Under the pieces are notes generated by a model that made no database searches, had not been told where the DNA came from, and saw only the letters and a program-made list of their open reading frames with translations. The translations under genes and the position numbers were made by a program. Below are positions 35,335 to 43,162 of a DNA stretch of 64,000 nt, piece by piece (the first letter of the stretch is position 1; each line of letters opens with the position of its first letter). This DNA is from an uncultured bacterium (lineage in GTDB: Bacteria; Patescibacteriota; Saccharimonadia; Saccharimonadales; Saccharimonadaceae), in assembly GCA_902761145.1 (NCBI GenBank), contig CACWJA010000004.1, forward strand, positions 1-64,000, in the 5' to 3' direction.

Positions 35335-35404
35335 TTCCGACTGGACTTGAACCAGTGACACAAGGCTCTTCAGGCCTCTGCTCTACCAACTGAGCTACAG
35401 AACC
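35332..35404 (-). tRNA. tRNA-Phe (anticodon GAA)
   Basis: A 73-nt cloverleaf on the minus strand: acceptor GGTTCTG with CGGAACC, D arm GCTC/GAGC, anticodon stem with loop CTGAAGA (anticodon GAA, Phe), and T loop TTCAAGT. CCA is encoded at 35329-35331. Its terminator lies in the adjoining direct repeat. Confidence 0.96.
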
Positions 35405-35473
35405 ATGGTTTTATTATATCATATAATTTTGGTTTTTGAAAAAAATAGCCCCCACTAAGGGGGCTACTGGTGA

Positions 35474-35875
35474 TTATTTTTTCTCTGTGTTATGCCATAT
35501 TTTAATGATTACCATGACGAATTCATAGATTAGACGTATTACGATAGGGCCTAAGATTAGCTGTTCGAAGAATTGCCATATAAAATCTCCGCCTAGTGTT
35601 AGCCAGTTGAACGAAGCAAGGATGCAGTAGAAGGTGCAGGCGTAGTAAAACATTTTGATTAGGGCTTCTATTTTCATGGTCTTGAAGGAAAGAAAATCTT
35701 TGAGAAGTTTTGCTGTGGGATTTTTGGGGTCTGCTGCTGGGCGGACGAATAGGAAGTAAAGCAGAATTGCTCCTACGATAGCCAAAATTGGTGCAAGTAT
35801 CATCCATACTTCGGCACCGCTGTTGCTCTTTGTGCTGACTGTATCTAAAAGTTGATATAATTCATTGTTGGACAT
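35474..35875 (-). CDS. Small integral membrane protein (133 aa)
   Basis: The protein starts at ATG 35875 after AAAGGAG. It has an N-terminal hydrophobic segment (about 23-45) and two further hydrophobic stretches (about 72-95 and 100-125), probably three spans, with a basic C-terminus. No signature residues are recognised. It stands alone between tRNA-Phe and rarA, and a short hairpin (GCCCCC/GGGGGC at about 35449-35464) just past its stop could serve as a terminator. Confidence 0.7.
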   Translation of the reverse strand: MSNNELYQLLDTVSTKSNSGAEVWMILAPILAIVGAILLYFLFVRPAADPKNPTAKLLKDFLSFKTMKIEALIKMFYYACTFYCILASFNWLTLGGDFIWQFFEQLILGPIVIRLIYEFVMVIIKIWHNTEKK

Positions 35876-35950
35876 TTGTTCTCCTTTATTATTAAGTTGA
35901 TTTTACCATAAAAAATTACGAAATGATAAAAAATGTATATAATATATGAT

Positions 35951-37132
35951 ATGAATAGAGTTCCATTGGCTGAAAGAATGAGGCCAGATAGTTTAGATAA
36001 AGTAGTAGGCCAAGAGGAAATTATTGGTGAAGGTAAAATATTGACCGAAATCGTAAAAAGGAAAGAGCCTACTAATCTGATATTTTGGGGGCCACCTGGT
36101 ACTGGTAAGACTACTTTGGCTAGAATAATAGCTAGGGAATTTGGGGCGGATTTTATAGAAATTTCGGCCGTGACGGCTGGGAAGAAAGATGTGGAGAATG
36201 TAGTGGCACGCGCAAAGGTAAATTGGAATCTAGGTACGCGCACGGTGCTTTTTGTGGATGAGATACATAGATTTAATAAGGCACAGCAGGATGCTTTTTT
36301 GCCGCATGTGGAGAGTGGGCTGATTACGCTTATAGGAGCTACTACGGAGAATCCTTCTTTTGAGGTGATATCACCGCTTCTTAGTAGATCGCGCGTGGTA
36401 ATAGTGGCGCCACTGGCTAAGGATGCCATCTTGGAAGTACTTAAACGAGCGATTAAGGCGGAAAAAGCTACAAAAAGAGTATCGAAAAAAGCCATAGATA
36501 TGTTGGCCGAAATGTCTGGTGGTGATGCGAGGTCGGCGCTTGGTGATCTTGAGCTCGCTTTGTCTCTAGCGGAAAAAGTAGATGATAAAGTGGTGCTAGA
36601 GGCGGCTGGAAAAAAGATGCCAGGATATGATAAAAAAGGTGATAAACATTATGATACGATATCGGCATTTATTAAATCTATGCGTGGTGGAGATGTGGAT
36701 GCTGCGTTGTACTGGCTGGCAAGGATGGTGCAAGCTGGTGAGGATCCGAAGTTTATAGCACGGAGGATGGTGATATTTGCGTCGGAAGATATAGGGCTGG
36801 CTGGTAATGGGGCTCTAAGCCTAGCGACAGCTTGTTTTCAGGCGGTAGAGCGAGTAGGCATGCCGGAGAGTGGGCTGATATTGGCACATGCGACAGTGGC
36901 ATTGGCTAAATCTAAAAAATCTCGTGCTACTACCGATGCATGGTATACTGCTCTGGATTTGGCTCGCAAGGCGCCAAATGAACCAGTACCAGTATGGCTG
37001 CGCAATGCGCCTACTAAGCTAATGAAGGATCTGGGATTTGGGAAGGGGCAAAAATGGGAGGCTGGATTCCACTTAGACAAAAACTATTTGCCGGATAGTA
37101 TAAAGAATGAGAAGATATTTGGAGTGCAATAA
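35951..37132 (+). CDS. rarA: Replication-associated recombination protein A (RarA/MgsA AAA ATPase)
   Basis: A clamp-loader-like AAA ATPase that acts at stalled replication forks. The 393-residue protein has Walker A GPPGTGKTTLARIIA (about 48-62), Walker B FVDEIHRFNKAQQDAFLP, sensor 1 GATTENPSFE and the MgsA C-terminal tetramerisation region (SAFIKSMRGGDVDAALYWLARM). I choose ATG 35951 because TATAAT (35938-35943) ends 7 nt before it. A longer in-frame start at 35933 would contain the promoter. Confidence 0.93.
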   Translation: MNRVPLAERMRPDSLDKVVGQEEIIGEGKILTEIVKRKEPTNLIFWGPPGTGKTTLARIIAREFGADFIEISAVTAGKKDVENVVARAKVNWNLGTRTVLFVDEIHRFNKAQQDAFLPHVESGLITLIGATTENPSFEVISPLLSRSRVVIVAPLAKDAILEVLKRAIKAEKATKRVSKKAIDMLAEMSGGDARSALGDLELALSLAEKVDDKVVLEAAGKKMPGYDKKGDKHYDTISAFIKSMRGGDVDAALYWLARMVQAGEDPKFIARRMVIFASEDIGLAGNGALSLATACFQAVERVGMPESGLILAHATVALAKSKKSRATTDAWYTALDLARKAPNEPVPVWLRNAPTKLMKDLGFGKGQKWEAGFHLDKNYLPDSIKNEKIFGVQ

Positions 37133-37152
37133 GTGATAAAGAATAGGAGTTG

Positions 37153-37188
37153 CATTATCTACTATATTTTGGAAGTAATACTTTGATG
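37153..37188. repeat. Left-end fragment related to repeat family A
   Basis: ATTATCTAC, a TTTTGGAAG core and TAATACTTTGATGGAGCAG closely match the fragment at 2252-2300. No matching right end is found nearby. It lies in the 96-bp gap between the convergent genes rarA and dsbA. Confidence 0.55.
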
Positions 37189-37228
37189 GAGCAGCAATTA
37201 TTTGGTTGCTTGAAAATTCCTCTGGCAA

Positions 37229-37921
37229 TTATTTTTCTTCGAGGCCGGACTGGAAGTAAGCTAGTACATAATCCCAACCCCAAGATAGGTCAAAGCCGGA
37301 GCTGGTGTAATCGTTGAATTTGAAGTATGGCATGCCACGGGCGAGCTTGGCGGATTTCTCGGCGTTGGCTTCGATTTCACCTAGTGGTAATTCGTCACGG
37401 ACGCAGGTGGCGAAATCTTCGCCAAGGCCAACTTTTTTGCCGATATCTATCCAATAATCCTTGCCGAGGGTGGACATTTTGCCGACGCCTGATTTACCAG
37501 AAGATTTGAAAAATTCCTTCCAGACAGTGGAAATAGCTTTGCTATAATAATCCCAGAATTTGCCTTCGTTTTTGGCACAGTAGGCGCCAAGTGCGGAATT
37601 GCGTGAGCTGGTAGGTTTGGTCTCGCCGTATTCGTATAAAAAGTCAGATAAGCGGACTTCGAAAAGGATATCATTATCGGCTAGGTATTGTTCGAATTCT
37701 TCTTCGTGCTCTACGATGGCGTTCTCGAAGGCTACGCAGTAAGGGCAGACAAGATCAGAATATACTATGAAGTAATTTTTAGCATTAATGTCTCCTTTGG
37801 TCATGGCGACGTCCCAGACTTTTTCGGCATTGGTGGGCTTGGCCGTCATGCTGGCAACGATGGCCGCAATGATTACCCCTACTACGGCGATAATGCCGAA
37901 GATTCTAACTGCTTTTTTCAT
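37229..37921 (-). CDS. DsbA-like thioredoxin-fold oxidoreductase
   Basis: The 230-residue protein has an N-terminal membrane anchor (about 5-24) and an extracytoplasmic thioredoxin fold with the redox motif CPYC (Cys59-Cys62). It should catalyse disulfide formation in secreted proteins, of which this window encodes several rich in Cys. A cis-proline is likely in ARGMPYFKFN near the C-terminus. Its start overlaps the end of the upstream membrane-protein gene by 17 nt, so they are coupled and probably functional partners. Confidence 0.88.
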   Translation of the reverse strand: MKKAVRIFGIIAVVGVIIAAIVASMTAKPTNAEKVWDVAMTKGDINAKNYFIVYSDLVCPYCVAFENAIVEHEEEFEQYLADNDILFEVRLSDFLYEYGETKPTSSRNSALGAYCAKNEGKFWDYYSKAISTVWKEFFKSSGKSGVGKMSTLGKDYWIDIGKKVGLGEDFATCVRDELPLGEIEANAEKSAKLARGMPYFKFNDYTSSGFDLSWGWDYVLAYFQSGLEEK

Positions 37922-38519
37922 TTTGCTCCTTTACTCGTTTTTTCGCTAGATATTTTTCATTTATTATTATAACATAGGCTTCCTCCCCTAGGCGTTTGAG
38001 TGACAATACGGCTATGATGATGGCGAGCCACGTAATGATGGTGGAGATGGTGCCAGTAATAGCAAGACCGCCGGTGGAAAAAATAGTACCGATTAGCGGA
38101 GTAAGTAAGGTGGTACCGCAGGTAGGGCAGCCGGCTCCTAGAGCGATAAGGCCAGTAATGATACCAGCTTTTTCTAGATTGGCGGAGTTTTGATGACGCT
38201 TTTTGTCCCATAATAGTACTATTAGCCCGATGAGGATGCCCTGGAGTATGGATATAGCGAATATCGGTAGCCAGTCTAGAAATATTTGATTAATGCCAAA
38301 TATGGCCAAGAAACATTCGCCTATGACGCGAAGACTAGCAGGGAAGCCGAGTGCGGACATTAGCTCGAATTTGGTAAACCCGCCTGATAACAAGTTCATT
38401 AAGAAACCGAAAAACAAGAATGATGGTACAAAACCATACCAGAATTTTTTTTCGCGTGTGGCTAGTAGTATACCTTTGCTTGCCAAGGCGAATCCGTCTA
38501 GCCATTTCCTCCAATTCAT
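37905..38519 (-). CDS. Polytopic membrane protein with CPTC motif, DsbA partner candidate
   Basis: The 204-residue protein has about five membrane segments, with a CPTC motif (Cys131-Cys134) at the start of a hydrophobic stretch. It is neither DsbB nor VKOR by any motif I can see. The tight overlap with the DsbA-like gene suggests it may hand electrons on, i.e. re-oxidise or reduce that protein. TATACT (38527-38532) ends 7 nt before the ATG, predicting a leaderless mRNA for the pair. Confidence 0.75.
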   Translation of the reverse strand: MNWRKWLDGFALASKGILLATREKKFWYGFVPSFLFFGFLMNLLSGGFTKFELMSALGFPASLRVIGECFLAIFGINQIFLDWLPIFAISILQGILIGLIVLLWDKKRHQNSANLEKAGIITGLIALGAGCPTCGTTLLTPLIGTIFSTGGLAITGTISTIITWLAIIIAVLSLKRLGEEAYVIIINEKYLAKKRVKEQNEKSS

Positions 38520-38603
38520 ATATATAAGTATAGCATATGTTTAATGATAATAGATTTATCTTTTTGGATTTACGATCTCTATCTTTATATATGGAGTTAC
38601 GAT

Positions 38604-38748
38604 GGTAATCAAAATAACCCCTTCCGTCGCTCGGACTTGTTTGGCTTATAATTTTCACAACGTAGGGCAAGAAAAAATGTCTTTAGTCGCTAACGCTAGG
38701 GACATTCTAAATCTCATTATGCTCCGGAAGGGGTTATTTCTGATTACC
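38604..38748. repeat. Structured palindromic repeat, family B full copy
   Basis: Arms 38604-38626 and 38725-38748 match over 23 bp with one unpaired base (left GGTAATC-AAAATAACC, right GGTTATTTCTGATTACC). The inner part contains a TGTC...GACA hairpin with GTCGCTAACGC between. Shared with 2191 (left half) and 2311-2474 is the CAAAATAA / TTATTTCTG pair at the inner end of arms of different sequence. Shared with 4944-5119 is the CTAAATCTCATT...ATGCT right core. Confidence 0.8.
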
Positions 38749-38967
38749 TGGGATGTAATAGAAAACGCATCCTAATATAGCGAGCAATATTAAATGTGGT
38801 GAAGGTCGGAGTTTCGACTGGCTGTGAACTACGTTCTCTTGGTTTAGATACAATATAATATACATTGCTATTGTCAAATTAATCTGTTCGGTTTTTGGGG
38901 TTTTACCTCTGTAAATTGGCTAAAGAACATAAAAATATTACAACATAAAGATTTTGAAAAATCAATG

Positions 38968-39172
38968 TTGACAATGATTTTGCATATGCTAAAATGAAAG
39001 TAGGTTTGGACTGGATCCGACGTTGAAAGCAGCCTGAGCCTGGAAGATTGGGGAGTGTGAGTTATAAGTGGTGATAGTTGAGTTGGGAGTTGTGGTTGCT
39101 AGATGTGTTTGTAGTTGTATATGGGGGTGTGGTCGTAGGTTCATCCGTGTAGGGGTGGACTTTTTAGCATAA
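38968..39172 (+). ncRNA. Candidate non-coding RNA, G/T-rich
   Basis: A good promoter (TTGACA 38968-38973, 16-nt spacer, TAAAAT 38990-38995) precedes about 170 nt with no open frame, low in C and rich in G and T. GGAT (about 39013) and ATCC (about 39152), and nearby ACG and CGT, could pair to close the ends. A GAAAGCAGCC stretch recalls the signal recognition particle RNA, but the expected GGAA tetraloop context is missing. The 215 nt before the promoter (38750-38967) show no gene. Confidence 0.3.
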
Positions 39173-39190
39173 GTATGGTATAATATAAGG

Positions 39191-40267
39191 ATGAGGCTAT
39201 CAAGAAAAATTGATCGAGCTTTAAATATAATAATAGCTATATCTGTAGTGACTGTTTTTGCTGTAATAATGGGTACAACGCGCCATGTTACTTTTGCCGA
39301 TACGAATGGCGTATCGGAGACTTTTGTTAGTGATGGGGCTAGGTATGTGACTTTTTATGATGATGGTGATAAGTTGATAGTAAAAACAGAGGCACACACT
39401 GTGCGTGAAGCCTTGGAGCGAGCTGATATTGAGTTGAATGATGGCGATAAGGTAGAGCCAGGGTTAGAAGCAGAGATAAATTCCGATAATTTTCATGTCA
39501 ATATTTATCGTGCACGACCAGTGATAATAAAGGATGGCAAGAAGAGCAAATATATAATGGCGGCTGGAAGTGATATTGTTAGTATGGCCAGAGATGCTGG
39601 TATGACAATATATGATGGTGATGAAATACGATTGGTGACTAATACGGATTTTTTGGAGTCTGGTGCGGCTAGTATGTATGAAATAATTCGTAACGGCGGT
39701 AGAACTATAACAATGGACGAGGAGATACCTTTTGCTGAGCGCACAGAGAAAGACTATAATCTAGCACCAGGGGTGAGTGAAGTGCGACAGCTGGGTGAGG
39801 TTGGCGTAAAGAGATTAGTCTATAACGTGCAATATGTGAATAATGAAGAAGTATCGCGCGAACTCGTAAATGAAGAAGTGGTGCGAGAGCCAGTAGAACG
39901 TGTGGTGGCGGTGGGGGTGAGTGCTATAGAGCGGTCGCCACTAACTGTGGGCAAGGGGCGGAATTATTACACATACACCAAGTCTGATGGTACTACGGTG
40001 ACTCGGCAGGAAACTTACTATGATCTAAATATGTCTATAGTGATGGGTGCCTGTGGTGGTGGAGATTATACCGTACGCGAAGATGGGGCTAAGGTAGACA
40101 AAGATGGGTATGTACTAGTGGCGGCGAACCTTAGCCTATATCCACGCTGCTCAGTGGTAGAGACTAGCCTTGGCCCGGGCAAGGTATACGATACGGGTGG
40201 ATTTGCCGCTAGCAATCCAGAGCAGTTTGACTTGGCTACAGACTGGACTAATAGGGACGGTAGATAG
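39191..40267 (+). CDS. Secreted G5/3D-domain cell-wall protein (YabE/Rpf-like)
   Basis: The 358-residue protein has a signal anchor (about 10-30), two DUF348-like modules (about 52-105 and 108-155), a G5 domain (about 185-255, VSRELVNEEVVREPVERVVAVG) and a C-terminal 3D region (VYDTGGF...FDLATDW with its Asp residues). This layout matches the YabE/YuiC and resuscitation-promoting-factor-like family, where the 3D domain resembles lytic transglycosylases and remodels peptidoglycan. TATAAT (39179-39184) ends 6 nt before the ATG. It directly precedes rsmA, the same order (yabE-ksgA neighbourhood) known in Bacillus. Confidence 0.85.
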   Translation: MRLSRKIDRALNIIIAISVVTVFAVIMGTTRHVTFADTNGVSETFVSDGARYVTFYDDGDKLIVKTEAHTVREALERADIELNDGDKVEPGLEAEINSDNFHVNIYRARPVIIKDGKKSKYIMAAGSDIVSMARDAGMTIYDGDEIRLVTNTDFLESGAASMYEIIRNGGRTITMDEEIPFAERTEKDYNLAPGVSEVRQLGEVGVKRLVYNVQYVNNEEVSRELVNEEVVREPVERVVAVGVSAIERSPLTVGKGRNYYTYTKSDGTTVTRQETYYDLNMSIVMGACGGGDYTVREDGAKVDKDGYVLVAANLSLYPRCSVVETSLGPGKVYDTGGFAASNPEQFDLATDWTNRDGR

Positions 40268-41056
40268 ATGAAAAATAATAAATCCCTGGGCCAACATTGG
40301 TTGAAAAACCGCGCTATTTTAGATGAAATAGCGGCACTGACTGCCAATGATAGCGCGTGGCTAGAATCCGATAATACAGAGGCCGAGCCAAAAAAGCTGG
40401 CTAAGCTAGCAGTGGAGATAGGGCCGGGGCTGGGCACGCTGACTAGTAGTTTACTTAAAAAATTTGATAAAGTGATAGCGGTGGAATATGATGCTAAATT
40501 AGCGCAGAATTTGCCAAAATCTTTCCCAGGGAAAAATCTAGAAGTAGTAAATGCAGATATATTGCAATATGATTTTGCTACTATAGCAGAGCCATATGTG
40601 GTGGCTGGGAATATACCCTACTATATCACTAGTCCAATCATAGAGAAATTGATTACTTTGGATAATGCGCCAGAGCGAATAGTACTGTTAGTACAAAAAG
40701 AAGTGGCGGAGCGGATAGCAGCAGTGCGCGAGACCATGCTATCACTAATGGTGAAAAACCGTGCTAATGTAGCGCTAGGGCCAGTGGTAGGCAAGCAAGA
40801 ATTCACGCCGTCGCCGAAAGTAGATAGCCAAGTAATAATACTAGTGCCACATGCGCCAGTAGTGTTTCCTGAGGTGTTTACGCTGATACGGCGAGGGTTT
40901 TCCGCGCCGCGGAAGAAACTCATACATAATATAGCCGGGCTAAAGCCGAAGGACGAGCTGGTGCAGATATTTGCTAAGTGTGGCATCTCTGTGGATGCTC
41001 GGCCTGGGGATCTACATCTCCCAGAGTGGCAGAAGCTATATGATTTGATAAAATAG
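40268..41056 (+). CDS. rsmA: 16S rRNA (adenine1518/1519-N6) dimethyltransferase
   Basis: KsgA/RsmA dimethylates two adenines near the 3' end of 16S rRNA late in small-subunit assembly. The 262-residue protein shows SLGQHWLKN, the SAM site VEIGPGLGTLT (about 50-60), VNADILQYDF and the catalytic GNIPYYITSPI. A short acidic insertion (about 30-45) precedes motif I. It starts at the base after the stop of the G5/3D gene. A shorter paralogue with NPPF is at 30478. Confidence 0.94.
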   Translation: MKNNKSLGQHWLKNRAILDEIAALTANDSAWLESDNTEAEPKKLAKLAVEIGPGLGTLTSSLLKKFDKVIAVEYDAKLAQNLPKSFPGKNLEVVNADILQYDFATIAEPYVVAGNIPYYITSPIIEKLITLDNAPERIVLLVQKEVAERIAAVRETMLSLMVKNRANVALGPVVGKQEFTPSPKVDSQVIILVPHAPVVFPEVFTLIRRGFSAPRKKLIHNIAGLKPKDELVQIFAKCGISVDARPGDLHLPEWQKLYDLIK

Positions 41057-41077
41057 CTAATTATATGCGGAGGTTTC

Positions 41078-41283
41078 CCAAACCATAATTTTTATTCGCT
41101 CTACGCTGCACGCGGGGATAAATTTTTATATATTTTTTAACGGAAAATTTGCGGTCTCACGCCGGATGGGGGGTCTCGCTCGTCAAATTTTCCTAAAATC
41201 TATAAAAATTTTCTCCGGTTTGCTTTATGCTTATAAAAATTAGGTTTGGAAAACTCTGGGACTACTGGCTTAATGTTCCTCAA
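41078..41283. repeat. Large nested palindrome with a family A right end
   Basis: Outer arms 41078-41095 and 41233-41249 (CCAAACC(A)TAATTTTTAT) pair over 17 bp. Inside, GGATAAATTTTTATA (about 41116) pairs with TATAAAAATTT (about 41201), and GGAAAATTTG (41142-41151) pairs with CAAATTTTCC (41184-41193). It is followed at 41269-41283 by the family A right core CTTAATGTTCCTCAA. At 41360-41374 there is a family B right end TATTTCTGGTTGCCT. No gene is seen between rsmA and 41527. Confidence 0.75.
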
Positions 41284-41526
41284 TATTGGCGAACCATGTA
41301 ATAAAAACCTGAAGTTACAAACACGTTGCAGCCACCCGCAAATAATGCAATATCTTAGCTATTTCTGGTTGCCTAAAACTGCAGCTTCCGAATTGCAGTA
41401 GATGATATAACATCACATCATCTGTAAATAAAAATAAGAGTTATAATGTTAATATTTGTCTTGTTTTATAAAAATATGCTATTATATATTTATAAACATA
41501 ATAACAATGATTATAGCGAGGAAATC

Positions 41527-42972
41527 ATGAAGAAAAAACAATCCAAAATATACTTATTCCCAGCAGCAATGTTGGGTATTACTGCTACTGCTGGAATGAT
41601 AGCTAATATACCAGGAGCTAATGCAGATGATAATCCAGCTATAGACGATACCATCAATATCACAGTAGATTCATCCTGTACTATGGGCCAGACAGTTACA
41701 TCTACTCACACTACAGCACTAAACCCAGGAGAAACTAACACTACCATAGGACAGTCTCGTATAGCAGCATATTGTAATGACAATGAAGGTTATGCTATAT
41801 ACGCTATAGGCTACACTAATGGTGAATATGGTAATACTAATCTAGTAAGTACAGACGGCAATCATACCATCCCTACAGGCACATCAGGAGATAACTCCTA
41901 TTGGAACATGAAGCTCACCCAAGGTATAGCTACAGGCACTATCAGCTACCTGCCTACCATGGTAAATGAATTCACTACCAATGCCACCATCCCAGATGAC
42001 TACACTAAAGTAGCCTATAGAGACTCTAGCACTATCTCACAAAACCAAGATCCTACAGAGTCAGGCTCTTACTTCACTACTACTTACTCAGCCCATATAG
42101 ACACTACCCAACCAGCTGGCATCTACAATGGCCAAGTCCAGTATGTGATGGTGCATCCGAGTGGTGCGCAGGCGCCAGAAATCCCGCCTACTTATATGCA
42201 AGATACGGCTGCTATTAAGAATAAGCTAAAAAATAACGGTGATACCATGCAGGCGGTAGATAGTAGAGACGGTAAAAAATACTGGATTACCAAGTTGGCT
42301 GACGGTAATATCTGGATGACTCAAAACCTAGACCTAGACATAGACTCCACTAAAACCTATACTCCAGCAGACACCGATATTCCGGCCAACTGGACGCCAG
42401 TGCGTAGTACTACAAATAGCACTACGTGGGATACTAGTACCACTGGACGAACTGTCCCCCATTCCTACGACCCAGGCAATCTTTACTGGAATGGCAATGT
42501 AACTACTAGTACTAGTGGCACTCTTAGCAACAGCACCACAACAGATCCATCCGCTACGTCTGGTGGTACTCACTATCATGTAGGTAACTACTACAACTGG
42601 ACTGCTGCAGTAGCTATGAATAGCTCCAGCTCATATACTTCAAATTATCGAGATGTAAACCGATCTATCTGCCCTGCTGGCTGGAGATTGCCTACCTATA
42701 GCGGTGATAAGTCTTACTATAGCCTAAAGAATGCCCAAGGCTTAACTTCTGGCACCAGTGGTAATATCCAAAACGCTCCTACCTATTTCGTATATGGCGG
42801 CGGCTGGTATGGCGGCTCGAGTTTCGTAGGCTACGACGGGGTCTACTGGTCTAGTGTAGTGGCCGATAGTACCTACGCGTACCAGCTCAGCTTCGGTGCC
42901 GGTGGCGCTCTGTACCCTCAGGGTAGCTACGGTCGCTACCGTGGCTATTCGATACGGTGTGTAGCTAGGTAG
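41527..42972 (+). CDS. FISUMP-domain surface protein, intact copy
   Basis: The 481-residue secreted protein has a signal peptide (about 1-34, ending in ANA), a beta-rich N-terminal domain (about 35-215), a Pro-rich linker and a FISUMP domain (about 245-481) with DSRDGKKYWITKLADGN, GGTHYHVGNYYNW, CPAGWRLP and YWSSVV, closing with RCVAR. The start ATG 41527 follows GAGG at 6 nt; upstream in-frame Met codons lack a ribosome binding site. It is the unbroken paralogue of the gene at 2578-4019 (480 residues after repair). The last 60 codons are a candidate diversified ligand-binding region. No sorting motif is visible. Confidence 0.88.
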   Translation: MKKKQSKIYLFPAAMLGITATAGMIANIPGANADDNPAIDDTINITVDSSCTMGQTVTSTHTTALNPGETNTTIGQSRIAAYCNDNEGYAIYAIGYTNGEYGNTNLVSTDGNHTIPTGTSGDNSYWNMKLTQGIATGTISYLPTMVNEFTTNATIPDDYTKVAYRDSSTISQNQDPTESGSYFTTTYSAHIDTTQPAGIYNGQVQYVMVHPSGAQAPEIPPTYMQDTAAIKNKLKNNGDTMQAVDSRDGKKYWITKLADGNIWMTQNLDLDIDSTKTYTPADTDIPANWTPVRSTTNSTTWDTSTTGRTVPHSYDPGNLYWNGNVTTSTSGTLSNSTTTDPSATSGGTHYHVGNYYNWTAAVAMNSSSSYTSNYRDVNRSICPAGWRLPTYSGDKSYYSLKNAQGLTSGTSGNIQNAPTYFVYGGGWYGGSSFVGYDGVYWSSVVADSTYAYQLSFGAGGALYPQGSYGRYRGYSIRCVAR

Positions 42973-42979
42973 GTTTAGC
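42793..42979 (+). repeat. Putative diversified variable region of FISUMP protein 3
   Basis: 187 bp matching 2571-2757. About 30 of 59 residues agree with that copy, and they fall in fixed blocks (YWSSVV, GG, PQ, RCVAR). The other positions vary freely, largely through NNC or NNT codons. The upstream FISUMP core is far more conserved (the DSRDGKK...MTQNL block is identical). Confidence 0.5.
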
Positions 42980-43021
42980 TATTCCTACCTCCAGTCTCTC
43001 CGAAACTCATTTGAAACTGCA

Positions 43022-43134
43022 ATACAATGCAAAGATGCCTTGATGCGTAGCATTGTAGTGTATGAAATAAAAGACGTTTGAAACAAATTGGAATGAAAGC
43101 GTGAAAAATTGAGTAGAAAATACAATTTTCACGC
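43022..43134. terminator. Two hairpins in the convergent gap
   Basis: TACAATGC/GCATTGTA (43022-43057) and GCGTGAAAAATTG/CAATTTTCACGC (43099-43134, 12 paired bases with one bulge) lie between the FISUMP gene and the convergent surface-protein gene. No long T run follows, so the terminator role is tentative. Confidence 0.45.
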
Positions 43135-43162
43135 AAAGTGTAATGCGCGATAGATGTGGATA

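Noticed and set aside
38999-39045. Signal recognition particle RNA candidate (GAAAGCAGCC stretch)
   Set aside because: The expected GGAA-type tetraloop closed by a short stem before AGCAGCC is missing, and the flanking helices cannot be drawn convincingly. Kept only as an unnamed ncRNA candidate.
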